The notes beneath the pieces are model-generated. The model was not told the origin of the DNA. It worked only from the letters and a program-made list of their open reading frames with translations, and did not search any database. A stretch of 64,000 bases of DNA, from positions 74,524,416 through 74,588,415 of the forward strand of contig OX352774.1 in assembly GCA_947095535.1 (NCBI GenBank), read 5' to 3'. Positions 1-12,492 of the stretch are shown piece after piece. This DNA comes from Poecilobothrus nobilitatus. Its lineage: Eukaryota; Arthropoda; Insecta; Diptera; Dolichopodidae. The translations under genes were made by a program, and so were the position numbers. How positions within the stretch are numbered: the stretch's first letter is position 1; each line of letters begins with the position of its first letter.

Positions 1-531
1 TAATATATACATATATACAAAATATCTTATTTCATCTGAAAAAGATGAAGAAGACTCTTAAAAAATTATTAATTTATTAAAAAATATATATGTAAGTACT
101 GACACAAATGTTGTGCTCTATAATATTTTAAAAAGATACTGTTGGGCTATAATTTTTTTAGAACTTCCACAGGCCTTTTGGGATTCTTTTTGTTTTTAAT
201 GGACTTCATCGTCGGAATGAATTGATTGAATAACAGAAAATTAAAGAATAAAATTTTTCAACCTAAAAGTAAACAATATCATAAAAATATAAAAGCAAAA
301 AAAATAATTTGAATTCTAATTCATAATGTTGTTTGTTATAAACTTATTAATTTCATATTTTAATAAGAAATAAGTGTAAATAGAGATGTTGATAACACTT
401 TTCCATTATTTATATTATATAACTTCAAGTTTTTTAATGTGTTTAATTTTTAAAATAGAGAAAATTTAATTTTTATAATGATATGTACTTATAACAAGTA
501 AAAGTAACAGTAAGTCGATGCAACCGACTTA
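1..531. other. AT-rich spacer, no gene seen
   Basis: Low-complexity AT-rich sequence with short A and T runs. I see no coding exon, RNA gene or terminal repeat here. Confidence 0.6.
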
Positions 532-1270
532 TTTATACCCTACACCTAAAAAATTCAAATTAAATTAAAAATCCATAAGTTATTTTAGTTAGGTATTTAA
601 TATAACTAAGCTAAAAAAATAAATGCTTTTACAACCTTTGTATAAAATTTCAGATTTCTATCTTTATTTATATTCGAAAATATGCTTGTTAGATCTTGGG
701 AAGTGTGTGGAGGCACGCGGACCACCACCCCAATTCATCTCAAATTTTAGAGACATCAACAGGGTAGAACATTCTTATATCAAATTTCAAGTTTATATAT
801 TTATTAATTTCGAAGATATACTTGTTTGGTCTTAGGAGTTGGGTGACAGATACCCGAACAACCATTCTAATTCATCTTAAATTTTGGAGAAATGAGGGAT
901 TTAGGAAACAGCACCCTCGTATCAAATTTGAAGTTCCTATCTTTATTAATTTCGAAGATATGCGTATTCGGTTTTGAGAGTTGTATGGGAGGTACTCGAA
1001 CGCATGGTCCGATTTCGCCTATTTACAATCCCCGCCTTACCTTAGTCATTGTTAACCTACAGTACAAATTTCATCAAGATAGCATCATTATTTTTTGAGT
1101 TATCGTGCGTACGGACGGACGAACGGACGGACGGACATCACTAAATCGACTCAGGCGGTGATCCTGATTCAGAATATATATACACGTCTATACCTAACTC
1201 GCTTCCTTTTGGTGGTTACAAACACCATATCAAAGTTAATATACCCTATACTTAATGTGTAGGGTATAAA
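532..1270 (-). mobile_element. DINE-1/INE-1-like (Helentron-associated) non-autonomous element
   Basis: The element is bounded by an exact 14-bp inverted pair, TTTATACCCTACAC at 532-545 and its complement at 1257-1270. Read on the minus strand it starts with a TATACCC...GGGTAT hairpin (about 1240-1268), followed by a conserved block containing the complement of GATTCAGAATATATATAC and then a GTCCGTCCGTCCG run. From memory this order matches the 5' end of Drosophila INE-1/DNAREP1 elements. The left half holds three direct repeats of about 139 bp, anchored on TTCGAARATATRC at 673, 809 and 951. Short open frames of about 70 codons at 623-835 and 892-1098 fall on these repeats and are not genes. 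No protein is encoded. Confidence 0.75.
673..1090. repeat. Three ~139-bp internal direct repeats of the DINE-like element
   Basis: Copies share TTCGAARATATRC, then a TTNGRTYTTGRGAG-like block and an ATCAAATTTSAAGTT-like block. Anchors lie at 673, 809 and 951, so spacings are 136 and 142 bp. Copies have diverged by substitutions and small indels. Internal tandem repeats are a known property of DINE-1-type elements. Confidence 0.65.
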
Positions 1271-2039
1271 AAAGAACTTCTTTGAAGTAAAACAAACAAA
1301 TCTATACACGTTATGCAAATGACATTTTGTTTTCATTAATTAAAAAAAAAAGAAGAACTTTAAAGAAAAATTATGTATTAGATTTCAATCTTATGACTGT
1401 CAAGGATTTTAGTTACTATACGATTGTTAAATATTAAATACTTAATGAAACATAAAAATGCCGATATCTATAAGTTATTGTTTAAAAAAAAAAAAACTTT
1501 AAAAGATTCAAAAACTTTAATAAGACATCACATTATTAGTATTAGATATTATTTATTAAGCTAGAGAGCTCAACATCAAAATATAGGTAAGGAATGAGAG
1601 TATTTGAAAGGAAAATGTTTGGACTACAATAAAAATAACCATTAAAAAAGCATCGAATAAAACAGAAAAGCTGAATTCTGTAATGAAAATAGAATCAACT
1701 AAGATTCAAAAAAATGTTAAAAAAAAAAAAGCAGCTGCACTGAACAAATAGCATGACAGTGCAGCTGTTTTTTAATAAATATAAAATTAAGTACTAGTAT
1801 AGAAGCATAAAGGCAATCTAGAAAAAGGATTAGATGAACTAGAAAACAAACAATAGTATAGAAGCATGCATATATAGGAACTTAGGAATTTAGAAATGCA
1901 AAAATAAAACGCGAAAAGTATCCATAAACTCAAATGAATGAAGTTTAGAAAACCTACTAATGAAATAATAAGACTCGTTAAGGACGTTAAATTTTATTAT
2001 TAAATATAAAAACACTTAATAAAATAAAAAATATATTAT
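1271..2039. other. AT-rich spacer with a strong hairpin
   Basis: No gene is seen. The stretch contains the hairpin at 1721-1773, annotated separately, and a short direct repeat TAGTATAGAAGCAT near 1796 and 1853. Confidence 0.55.
1721..1773. repeat. Hairpin with E-box-bearing arms and A/T tails
   Basis: CAGCTGCACTG at 1732-1742 is perfectly complementary to CAGTGCAGCTG at 1757-1767 around a 14-nt loop. A G-U pair and the flanking A10/T6 runs lengthen the stem. Each arm contains the palindrome CAGCTG. The layout resembles an intrinsic terminator or a pre-miRNA-like stem, but nothing else supports a function. Confidence 0.6.
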
Positions 2040-2334
2040 GTACTACCACAGACTAAATATATTATACAGACGAACAGTTTCATATAAAAATTTTCAGTCT
2101 TTTTTAGGAGTCAGCATGAACATTTTTTTGGAGCCAGACTAAGTATTTTAGATATTTAAATAGCAAAAACAAAAATTTATAGAATATTCTTTTGTATTTT
2201 CTATTTGTGTAATTTAAATATTCTAAAATACTTATTCTAGCTCCATAAACTGCTTAATCTGGCTCCAAAAAAAAAACTAAAAATTATTATATGAAACTGA
2301 TCGTCTGTATAGTTTATTTAGTCTGTGGTACTAC
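2040..2334. mobile_element. Palindromic MITE with long terminal inverted repeats
   Basis: The two halves are inverted copies of each other. TACCACAGACTAAATA at 2044 returns inverted to end at 2330, and matching blocks continue inward: CAGACGANCAGTTTCATATA, then a GGAGCCAGA block, then AAGTATTTTAGA. The arms are about 140 bp each, and the middle is an AT-rich turn near 2190. No coding capacity is present. The target-site duplication is not clear, so the superfamily cannot be assigned. Confidence 0.75.
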
Positions 2335-3781
2335 TTACTGACTACTGTGTAATTAGAACTCATCCTTAATAATCCTATAAAATATTTCTATTTTAAACCA
2401 ATCAAAATATAAAAAAAAATGACATAACAACAAAATATTGAATTTTTCTTTAAGACATATTAATTACTTATATAATAGGTATAACAAATACAAATAAAAA
2501 TTGACAACACAAAAATAAATTTTTTTTTAATAAAAAAGCAAAATTGATTTGATGAAGTGTCAAAACAGCATTTTTTTAAAACAGATTTATTAGTTGCCAT
2601 AAACTAAAAAAATCTTTGCCAAAAATTAATAAAAATATATGTACATTTGATTTCATCAGAATTTCTATAATTATTTTAAGACAAAAATTTTAATTGTTGC
2701 TATTAATTTAAATAATACATACCTACATATTATGTACATACATATGAATAAATTTTTAGTTTCATGTCACGGAAAAATACCAATAAAAAATTAATTCAAA
2801 AAAAAAATAAATAAATAATATAATTTGAAAGAAAATTACATACATACATATAATATATATATATGTACAAACTTAAATATAAGCATAAACGATGTATTTT
2901 CTAGCAATTTTTTTTTTTCGGAAGACAATAGCGGTATTGTTTTAACAATAGTGAAAAAATGACAACATATTCCTAATGAATAATTATAATTTTTTTTTGT
3001 TTTTTTTTTTTTTTTTTTTAGTTTTTATTGAAGAAAATTTTAATGGTATGTATTTTTATTTTTTTTTTTTAGTTGAATTTTAGTTAAATCCAAGTTGTTA
3101 TTTTATTTTTTACGAAATTATGCTCTAATATTAAAATTTTTTAATCACACTTTTATTCACAGTTGTATTTAAGAAAATCCACTTTTTTTTTTTAAAAACA
3201 CAATACCAAAAAATATTTAAACAATTTAATTTTTGACAGCTGTCACTTAAAGTATTAAGTTAGTACTTAGTAAGTCAGTGTAATAATGTGAGTACTACTA
3301 TTATAAAGAAAATTTAAAAAAAAAATTGTAATAGAATGAGGAAAAGTACATGTACCTATTATTTCTTTTTTTATTTCCCAATTATTTCAAATATGTGCCT
3401 TATAATAAAAAAAAAAAAATTCATTTAAATTTATTTAATATTGAGACATAATTATTTTAATTTCTTATTTTATAAAAAGGAATATATAATTATTGTACTT
3501 GACCTAATTTTTTATGCAATTACAAGAAGAAACCTATTAAATAATTGCATTTTAAATTTTAGTCAATTTAATTTTTATGTTCGAAAATAACCATTCATAA
3601 AGTTCGTATTTAAAAGAATATTGACTATGATCAAAATATTTAACTTAGTTAATACTAAAGCAAAAAAAAAAAAAATGTGATAATTTAAAAAGGCTTTAAA
3701 AGTTCAAAAAAGGTTTGTACTAAAATATATGCACAAATGATTAATTTTGTTTTTTTTTCTTTCCACTCCTATCTGGAGTAT
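2335..3781. other. AT-rich spacer, no gene seen
   Basis: Homopolymer runs, including a T tract of about 20 at 3001-3019, and TACATACATA-type microsatellite patches near 2715-2745 and 2840-2870. No exon or repeat boundary is recognised. Confidence 0.55.
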
Positions 3782-4125
3782 ACAGTAAGTATCCAAAACG
3801 CTTATAATTCATATATGACTAAACTTTAGTTTCTTTTTTTTTAGCGTTATTTTCATAAAGCCTTTAATTACTCGGCTATTGTATTAGATTATGAAAAAAC
3901 AAATATTGTACTAATTGTGCGCCATCTATTATTTTACACAAGAGTTATATATCTTTAATTTATTTTATATTTCAATATTAATATTATTCATAAACTATGT
4001 GTTACGATATAAACTATTACAATAAAAATTACTAATATATAAATTGATCTGACGCCAATTTAAAGAATCCGAGACCTTTTGATGAGAAGGTTTTTAGCCT
4101 CTGACTTAAACATTACGTAATTGAT
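3782..4125 (-). mobile_element. SINE-like dispersed repeat, family 2, copy A
   Basis: This is one of three copies in the window sharing TTGTGCGCCATCTATTAT exactly (here 3915-3932). The copies also share, on the minus strand, a downstream block with ATAATCT.GTACAAT and a distal TTAGTCA.ATATGAAT...GGATAC block (here 3782-3832). The upstream end near 4060-4120 on the minus strand has a tRNA-like arrangement: AGAGGCTAAAAACC as a degenerate A box and AGGTCTCGGATTC as a degenerate B box. The tRNA origin is an inference; the repeat itself is clear. Confidence 0.6.
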
Positions 4126-7100
4126 GTGCAGTTACTAATAAAATGACATAATCAGATGAAAAGTTACTAATATAAAAGTGATCATGTGATTGTAACTAAA
4201 CCATTACATTACAAAAAGTAAATAAATAAACCATTACATTACAAAAGGTAGTGAAGTAGTTTTAGGGATAAAGTGAATATTTTCAATATTGTAACTAAAG
4301 TTAATAGAACGCATTAAAAGTAAAAGTTGTTCTATTGTTTTTCTTTTAATACAGAATGAGAAAGTATAAGAAAAGAATATTATCAGAAAATTAAAAATAA
4401 ATATATGTACTCGTATATAAAATAAAGATAAATTAAAAAAAATAAATTTAATTTGGGAGCAACGTTAATGTGCTGAAAATTTTTATTAAAATGTCATGTT
4501 ATATACAGTTAATTGTGTTTTAACCTATACAGATATACTTAAAATTGCTTCGAAAAATTCTTTGAAAATATCTTAAAAGAATTAATATCCAAAAAATTAA
4601 TAAAATAAAAGAAAAGATATCATCTAAACTTATAGAGAAGCGTTAATGATAGTAAAAATCAAAGTGGACAGTAAAATCTTTTTAGTTTTCGTACTTCAGA
4701 AACTTTTATATGAATTCTTGATTTCATTCATTTTTATTTTTAACTATTTAATATGGTTTGCGTGTTTTAACTTAAAATTTTTTGTTTTTATCATTAATTA
4801 TTTCATTATTTTTTTTTTTTTTTTTTGCCTTAACATTTCTATTATCTTATTTCATTATTATGTTTCTTGTTTAATTTTATTTTTATTATGTTTTTTTTAT
4901 CTTATTGGACCTAAAATATGATAAAATAAAAAATAAAAAAACATAACAAAAGTACACAAACATTACTTCAATTAGATAGAGTAGATAGCAGAAAAAGAAA
5001 GAAACAGAAAATAAAATGAAACAAATAATTTATTTTCTAAATTTAATTGTAACAATTCAACTTTAAAAAATAACAACAAAAAAAAAAAAAAACAAAAAAA
5101 AATTAAAATTACTTTATTGTTGATAGTTGATAGTTCCACTAGGAAGATGAAAATTATTTGATAAGCAAGTAATGAACAATTATTTACTTTTAAATATATT
5201 ATTAAAAGATAAATGAAAGATACAACAAATAAGTACAAGTATGTATATATATATATATTTATATATGTAAATATGAATGTAAAGAAAGTTTTTCTTATAA
5301 AAATTGCGTTGTAATATCTTTTGTATAATTAAATTTAAATATGAATTTAAAATGATATGCAAATTAAATTAAAAACAATATAAAATAGAAGAGAGTGAAA
5401 AATTTAATTACAAAATAGTGTATACAAAAAAAATAATACCCTATAATGTATATAAGAAGTCTAAACGAAACAAAAATTTTGTAATTTTAAAACTGTAAAA
5501 AATTTAAAAAAAAAACAACGGTTTTCTTTAATTAAAGGATTCGGGAAAAATAAAACTAATTTAATAATAATAATAATAGCTGCTACAGTGGAGCTACATT
5601 TGGTTACATTATGCTGGAAGGTGTTAGATACTACAGCACTTTGTAATTCTTTGAAGACCCTGACTCTATATAGTAAATAATAATAATATTAATAATTATT
5701 ACTAATCCCAATAATAATAGCTAACTATACAGAGACAGTGGGTTGCCTTCAATTGTTAACTCATGCATGAACGTGTTAAATATACTTACTGCATGTTGTA
5801 AATGTTAATAGTTATAACCACTAATAGTAAAATAGTAATAATAATAGGCGAATTCATTGTTCCCTTTTAACCCTACTCCCAATTTGATGTTTCCGCATCC
5901 TTATCCTATTCGCTCCTATTCCTACAACCTAACCAATAAATTGCATTAGCAGTTTGAGATTCATCGCATTATATTGGCTAAAATTGGAGGTGAGTTTAGT
6001 CAGTAAGAATCTGACATTACTTACCAAAGAGGAATTCTTGCTGTTTTTGTAAGATTACCATCTCCTTTAGGAAAACCAAAACCTAATTATGTATTAAGTA
6101 TACTGTTCATGATTTTAAAAAAAATTACTATTTAAACAAAAAAATAAGGCTTCAGATATGAGAACTTGTATTAGAGTAAGTTAAATTACATTTCTAACCT
6201 TTTTCTTTACTTCTCTTTTTTAATACACCGCTTCAGTTCTAATTATTGGTAATTACTATACTTTTTAAATTTTCTGCACTTAGAAATTAGTAATAGCCTA
6301 TGGTTAACACAAAAAATCCAATACTATACTTTACTAAATTTATGCATCTAAATGTTTACATCCACAAAAAAAAAAAAAAACTATATGGCACTCAAATTAT
6401 TTCCTTATAAGCAACTTGAATAAGAATAAAGAACGGACTTAACTTTTAAAAGGTAATATTGAAAATTAAAACTGTTATAAAGATTTGTTTAAAAAAAAAG
6501 GTCATTTCAACTGATCAGTAATAATAATTAAATAATAACTGTTAATTAGTAACTCTTCAACAAAATTGATCATATATCCAAAAATTCATTTTGCAGTGAT
6601 CCTCTTTTGAATGGAATTTAAATGTTTCAAAAGACATCTTAATTACTTTATTATACAACTTGAAACACAAATAATACGAATTTATAACTAAACGATTCAT
6701 ATATTTAAGAAAATTTTTTTAATCCCACCCATTACGAAAAATTTTTACAACATACCTTTTTAAAGCACAACAACTCTTTTTCATATTTTTTACACCGTAA
6801 TTTATTTATCATCATAGTCATTATTCATCACTAACCCATTCTATACATTTCATTTTCAAAAAAAAACTAATCTTAAAATTAAAAAATTTTCCAGTAAATT
6901 GCAAAAAAATTTACAAAAAAAAAAAAATGCAATTACATAATTTCTTAAATGTAATTTGGTATACCAAAATTGAAGATGGTTTTCTTTTCATTTCATAATT
7001 TTTTTTTTTACTTTTTTTTTGTTTTTTCTTTTTGCATAAATTAATACTGTTACATTTTCAACAACATTTAACAATTATTATACTATTGATGAAAATCATT

Positions 7101-7431
7101 TAACAAATGAAAAATAAGAAAATGAAAATTGTTTTCTTTTGCAATGAAAAAAAAAAAAAAATATCGATTTTGAAGTACTCATTTAAAATTTTTTGTAATC
7201 ATCTTTTTATTTTTCTTTCTTGTGTTTATTTTCTTTTATTCACTCCTGCCTGCTTGACTTTTTAGCACATTTTCAAAAAAATGTGTTTATTATAGTTTCA
7301 CTGTGTTCGTCTGGGTGTTTACAAAAGTTCTACACTATTTGAAATAAAGCAATGAAATTTTAACTACGAATAGGCCAAAAAACTAATTTTGTGGAATAAC
7401 TTTTTTCTGTAGCTCTATCCGTTACGGAAAT
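4126..7431. other. Long AT-rich stretch without a recognisable gene
   Basis: It contains a 30-bp tandem duplication (ACCATTACATTACAAAA at about 4200 and 4230), many A/T homopolymers, a TA/TG microsatellite at 5240-5270 and a TAA run near 5565. A less AT-rich patch at 5578-6060 is noted in the findings. Open frames at 4646-4921 and 4972-5362 are F/L/I-rich translations of A/T runs and are not supported as genes. Confidence 0.5.
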
Positions 7432-7810
7432 ACAGCCCTACAAAGTTCGAAGAAGTCCTACATATCTTTAAATTGTTATAACACAGGTTCTATAAGGCAT
7501 ATTTTCAATTTGGAAACGACAAACGATAGCTGGGTTTTATAAACTTTATAAATACGAGTAGGTATATATAAAATAAATATTTGGCTTTTTGCCATGCGAT
7601 ATTTTAATATACCGTTATGTGAATCAATTTTTGCAAAAATTTCGACCCCTTCTATCTTTCAAAATGTTTAACTTAGAAGCTTGAAATTTTGAGGGGAATT
7701 AAATGTTTGGAAATAAGTATGAGTCATTTCACGAAATATTTTTATGTCACCCTACGTTTAAGAGCTGCAAGGGGTTAAAAACTGAAAATTCTCTATTTTC
7801 AAACATCTAT
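7432..7810 (+). repeat. Dispersed repeat R3, copy A
   Basis: Blocks are shared with two other loci in inverse orientation: TTTAAATTGTTATAACAC (7470-7487), AACGACAAACGATAGCTG (7515-7532), and a longer stretch at 7640-7800 including TTGAAATTTTGAGG and ATAAGTATGAG that returns inverted at 46070-46260. No open frame or terminal repeat is seen, and the element class is unknown. Confidence 0.6.
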
Positions 7811-10742
7811 AACTTTTTTTCACCTTTAAAATTTATTTGAAATAATATACAAGTAATTAAAGCTCCAACATTATATTTTTGTTTGTGTTAAAAATTTTTC
7901 CTAATAATATAGGATTAGCTTACAATTGCTGAAAGTGTAATTTGATTTTGCTCAATATTTTCTTACTAAAAAAAAAAAAATTAAACAAAGATCAATTTAT
8001 TATCAAAATTTATTTTTCAATATATCTTCTCTTGACTTCTAGGCTTTTTATAGAAAGTTTTTTTAGTTTTGGAAGTGTGCTTTTTTGAAAATCCTTGGTT
8101 TTGTCCATTACTTGTTTTTATTATGCAATATTGATATGATGTATGTTACGATTTCGTCTTCTTCTTTTTCTTTTTTTTTTTTTAGCTTTATATAAAGTTA
8201 AGTAACTGCATAATGTATATACAATTTGAAAAAAAAAATATATATATATTTTATTGAATAGTTTTCCATTTTTGAACACTGTATTGATTTTTAAAATGAT
8301 TTCTTTGATTTTTCATTTTCAATTCAAATTTTTTGAAATGCACTTAATTATAGATTGATTTATTTATATCTTGAACTCTATTTCAATGCATTTATAAAGA
8401 AAGAGATATTACAATGAGTATATGTATAAAATAAATCTATAGAAAAATAATATATATATGTATATATATATGCATATATATATACTATGTATGTATTAAA
8501 TATAGGTATACCTTTCGTTAAATTTCTTAGCTTTTATCTGTAGTTTTTTTTTTTATTTTACTTTTATGTGCTAATAAAAAAAAAAAATAACTTCCGTACC
8601 AAAATTGTGGAAAAAATAAAAAAGGAAGAAATAAAAAATTACCGATTTGTAACAGTCATAAAAAAAAAAAAATTTTTTTTTTTTTTTTAAAGGAAGTGTA
8701 GTTGTGTGGTAGCATAAACTACATATGTATTTACAAGTTTTGATTTATTTTCAATTTCTTTATTGTCTACTTATTTTTTTTATTTTATGAAAAATAAAGG
8801 TTGAATATTTATGCCATTTTTAAGGGAAATTTAAATAAATGAATTTTATTGATTTTTATTAAAACACAATATGTACAATAAAAAAAATAATTGTTCATAC
8901 ATTTTCAGTTCAATTTTTAATGATTCGTATAAGATTTTACATAGAATCTGTAGAAATTAATTGGGATAAAGATTTTGGACAGTTTATAAGATAGATATAT
9001 GTATATGTAGGGTTCTCAATTTCTTTATATATGTTTCTTTTAGAAGCGATTGAATTTTAATTATTTTTTAATTTAGACGAGATATCCTATTTATGTACTT
9101 TTAATGTAATTAAATCTTTTACTTTTTTATATCTACGATTTTTGTAGAAATCATTTAAAGAAAACTTTATTTTACTGGCATGACCGACGAATATGTTTTA
9201 GAGTTGTTCTTTGTTAAACCAGCAATTTTTCCTTAACTGTCATTTTTATTATATGTATGTATATATATTCAAAAAAAAAAAAAAAAAATTATATAAAGCA
9301 AGGCGAATATTTTTGTAGAAGCAGACGAATATCGTAGGTGAGAAAAGATTAGATTTTTTTTGTTTTAAGTCCTTCTAATCCTTATGTACTAGGAAATTTC
9401 GTTATAATATGCCAATCAAGGTTACAAGTACGTTATAAATTCAATTATATACTTAATATTCTATAATTAAGAGAATTCTAAAAATTCTATACAGACTATC
9501 TCATTTGATTTTCCAACTTCATTATTGTTATCTGATTGAAGTTTACCTTCTCTTGAGGATCTAGAGGACCTACATTGTGACCTAGAAGCGACCAAAATTG
9601 AAAAGGGAATATGTATGTTATGTTTAATGGTCTAAAAATCTAAATTTTAATTAGAAAGGCTAAAATATAAAATATATTCTAAACATAGGATTATTTAAAC
9701 AAGCAATTGAAAGCTGTATTGTGTATTTTGGACTTTTGCAATTGGATAAAAAAAAATAAATAAAAATGTAAAATAAAATAAATGTAAAATATGTAAAAAA
9801 AAAAACTTTAAATTGTTTATTAATATTTTTATGTTAAATATTATGTAGCTTAAGATGTAATTTTGCTTGTAATAGAAATTTATAGTAGTTTTTACTATCT
9901 ATTTTTATTCAATAAATAAATAAAAATAAATAAATATTAGTTTTTCTTAGATTTTATACACCTTAAGCAAAAAGTTTTAAAACAGTTATTGTTTTTTGGA
10001 ATTCGAATAAAATATTTTAATTAAAAAATATACTCATGTATATATAAGATCCTATAGTAAATTAGAGTCATTAAATTTTAAGTAGAAATATTTAGTTTTT
10101 ACGTACAACATATATATACCTAATAAATAATAACTTTATTTTGTCAAATTTTATTTTTTTTAGGAAAAATTTTTGATTTTATTTATTTATTTTATTATAT
10201 ACATTATTATAAAGCAGTAAACATGAAACTTTTTTTTTTATACAAAAGAAAATTTAACAAAATGAAACATTCTTTGCATTTTCATTTTCTCCACAATATT
10301 GTGGTTTCTTTTTATTCTGTGTTAGACAAAACGAGATAGAAATGGGCTTAAATGATGCAACTAAAAACACAATATATACATATAAATAAAAAAAGAACAG
10401 GTATAAATTTTAAATATGCAAAAATTAACAAATGCAATAAATTGAAATATTGGTTGCAATTAGGGTGTAAATTCCATTTATACCAGTTTTCATATTATTG
10501 AATTAAACGAAAGCAGTTACAGAACTCTGATCCCATTGTAAAAATTTCATTTTGTTTCTAATGACATTGTGCAATGACATACAGAGGTTTAAGTTATTTT
10601 AATTTTAACCCCCTCTCCTCTTTTACATAAATTATCGGACAGATCGGTGATATTTCATAATTTTAAACAAGTAGGTTTGTACATATGTACATATACATAT
10701 GTATAGTTTGTTTTCATCTTCTTCTGAATGAGGTACTATTCT
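7811..10742. other. Long AT-rich stretch without a recognisable gene
   Basis: TA/TG microsatellite at 8447-8495, A runs at 9270-9288, and a facing A/T run pair at 8661-8687. No exon, RNA gene or bounded element is recognised. Confidence 0.5.
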
Positions 10743-11003
10743 TTAAATGGGTTGGGATAGGGATGGAACAAATGAGGATAACGGGGAGTTGAAGGGTAAA
10801 TTAGGGAAAAATCTGTTGAGATTTTTCTTAAATTTTGGTAAATTGTAAATACTAAAACCGCCAACTTTTGGGAATACGGTGGATGGTAATAAATTCCACA
10901 TTTTTGCAGTTCTAACAACAAACGAATTGCTATAACCAGTAGAGTACCACTTAGGTAGTTCCACATAGTAGGAATGCGCATTTGCTGCCCCTCTTGTGGT
11001 GCG
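10743..11003 (-). pseudogene. C-terminal fragment of a non-LTR retrotransposon reverse-transcriptase ORF
   Basis: Read on the minus strand from 11003, just after an in-frame TAA, there are 86 codons ending at a stop at 10743. The translation begins RTTRGAANAHSYYVELPKW, continues to FVVRTAKMWNLLPSTVFP, and then has a YNLPKFKKNLNRF block. This matches the pattern known from the very C-terminus of Jockey/CR1-type ORF2 proteins, where a VELP..R...Y..SF block precedes RTA.LWN.LP..VFP and FK..VN. The reverse transcriptase and endonuclease domains are absent and the upstream frame is closed, so this is a 5'-truncated remnant. An overlapping frame (10736-10981) is a shadow. Confidence 0.75.
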
Positions 11004-12134
11004 TTAGAAACCGATAAAAAATCTTTTTATAATAAATCAACTATTTCTTAAGTTTACATCATTTATGCAAAAAAGGCTTTTAAATATCTTTTTATTACGA
11101 AAAGGTTTAGTCACCAAAAATTTCTTCAATTTCGTTAGTTCTAATTCAAATCAAATATTTTCCTTACATTAAAAGAAAATATGTTTGCGCTAAAGATAAA
11201 TTAAAACAAATTAAAATAATGTTCACAAAATGTTTGTTTCAATTTTTCGCTATACCAGCTTATTGCACCCAATGCTTCAATTATAAAAATAACATGAAAA
11301 AAAAACCAACAAAAAATATTTCGAAATATATTGTATGTATACAAAATATGCATTTTTTAAAGCTTTGACAAGGCTTCAGTGTCATAATAATTTTTCCATT
11401 TATTCATTTTTTTGCTACCGTTAATTTCTTCCTTTTTTTTATTATCAATGTACATATGTATGTATGTATTATGTATTTATACATATATTTTATTGTACTA
11501 ATATACTAAATATAACAGATTTAACCACAAAAACTGTATTTATTATTTAAAATAATGGTGATATAACGGTACTAGGTTTTATGGTAATAAATACTACATT
11601 AAAACATTTTGTACAGTTATGTCATCTATAATTTTTATTTTGCTTAGACGAGAACACTAAAAAAAAAAAAAATAAAGTAAAAAAAAAATTTTTTTTTTCT
11701 GTCTTACATAATTCTACAATCGATTTAAATCACTTCCTTTAAATCATGGTTTCGGTTTTATTTTACATACAATTATTATTATTTTGAGACAGAATTTTAA
11801 TGTGAAGCGTTAACAAAATATACGGAAATGATTTTTTAAGTGAAAGTGTATCGTTGTAAAATAAAAAATACCTTTTTTTTTTTATCATTTATTGTTTTTG
11901 TTTTGAAAAAGTTGAGCTTAAGTTTATAAAAGTAAAGGAAGAATATTAATATTTAAATGAACTTAAACTGAAATATTGTTAATGGGGTGAACATTTTAAA
12001 TATGTACATAATGTACATTGAATGTACACATAAAAAAAATATTTTAAATTAGGTTTAAATTGTGTAGAATGAAGCATTCTTTTAATCTCAGAAAGTGTGG
12101 TAATATTTTTAATCAAAGTTATATTTCTTGTGTT
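11004..12134. other. AT-rich spacer, no gene seen
   Basis: TACATATGTATGTATGTA microsatellite at 11449-11468 and an A14...T10 inverted pair near 11660-11699. Nothing else is recognised. Confidence 0.5.
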
Positions 12135-12465
12135 TTAGATATTCATTAAGTCGGTTACAATTCATTATTTGAGTTAAGAGCTTCAGTTTTTTTCTAATTA
12201 TTATTTTCACTAAGATGTTGATTACTAGGTTGTAGCCATATTGTACGAGATTATCAAACAAAAATATTATATTTGTGCGCCATCTATTATCCTGTACAAG
12301 AATTTTTTTTTTTATTAATTTATTTTATACTTATTACGATATTAATTATTATGATATAAACTACTACGATATAAAATTTTTAATATTGGATGAACATCTG
12401 ACAGGTGTTTCAAGTTGAAACCTATCGACTGGAAGGTGGGCGACTTAATCATTACATCATTTGTA
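12135..12465 (-). mobile_element. SINE-like dispersed repeat, family 2, copy B
   Basis: The 18-bp core TTGTGCGCCATCTATTAT lies at 12273-12290. On the minus strand GATAATCTCGTACAATATGG and CTTAGTGAAAATAAT follow, and the distal block (12135-12185) aligns with copies A and C. The upstream end near 12400-12460 has AAGTCGCCCACC and AGGTTTCAACTTG in the positions of A and B boxes, both degenerate. Copy B lies directly beside the MITE at 12493-12890. Confidence 0.6.
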
Positions 12466-12492
12466 AGACATCATCTAACGTACAAAAAAGTA

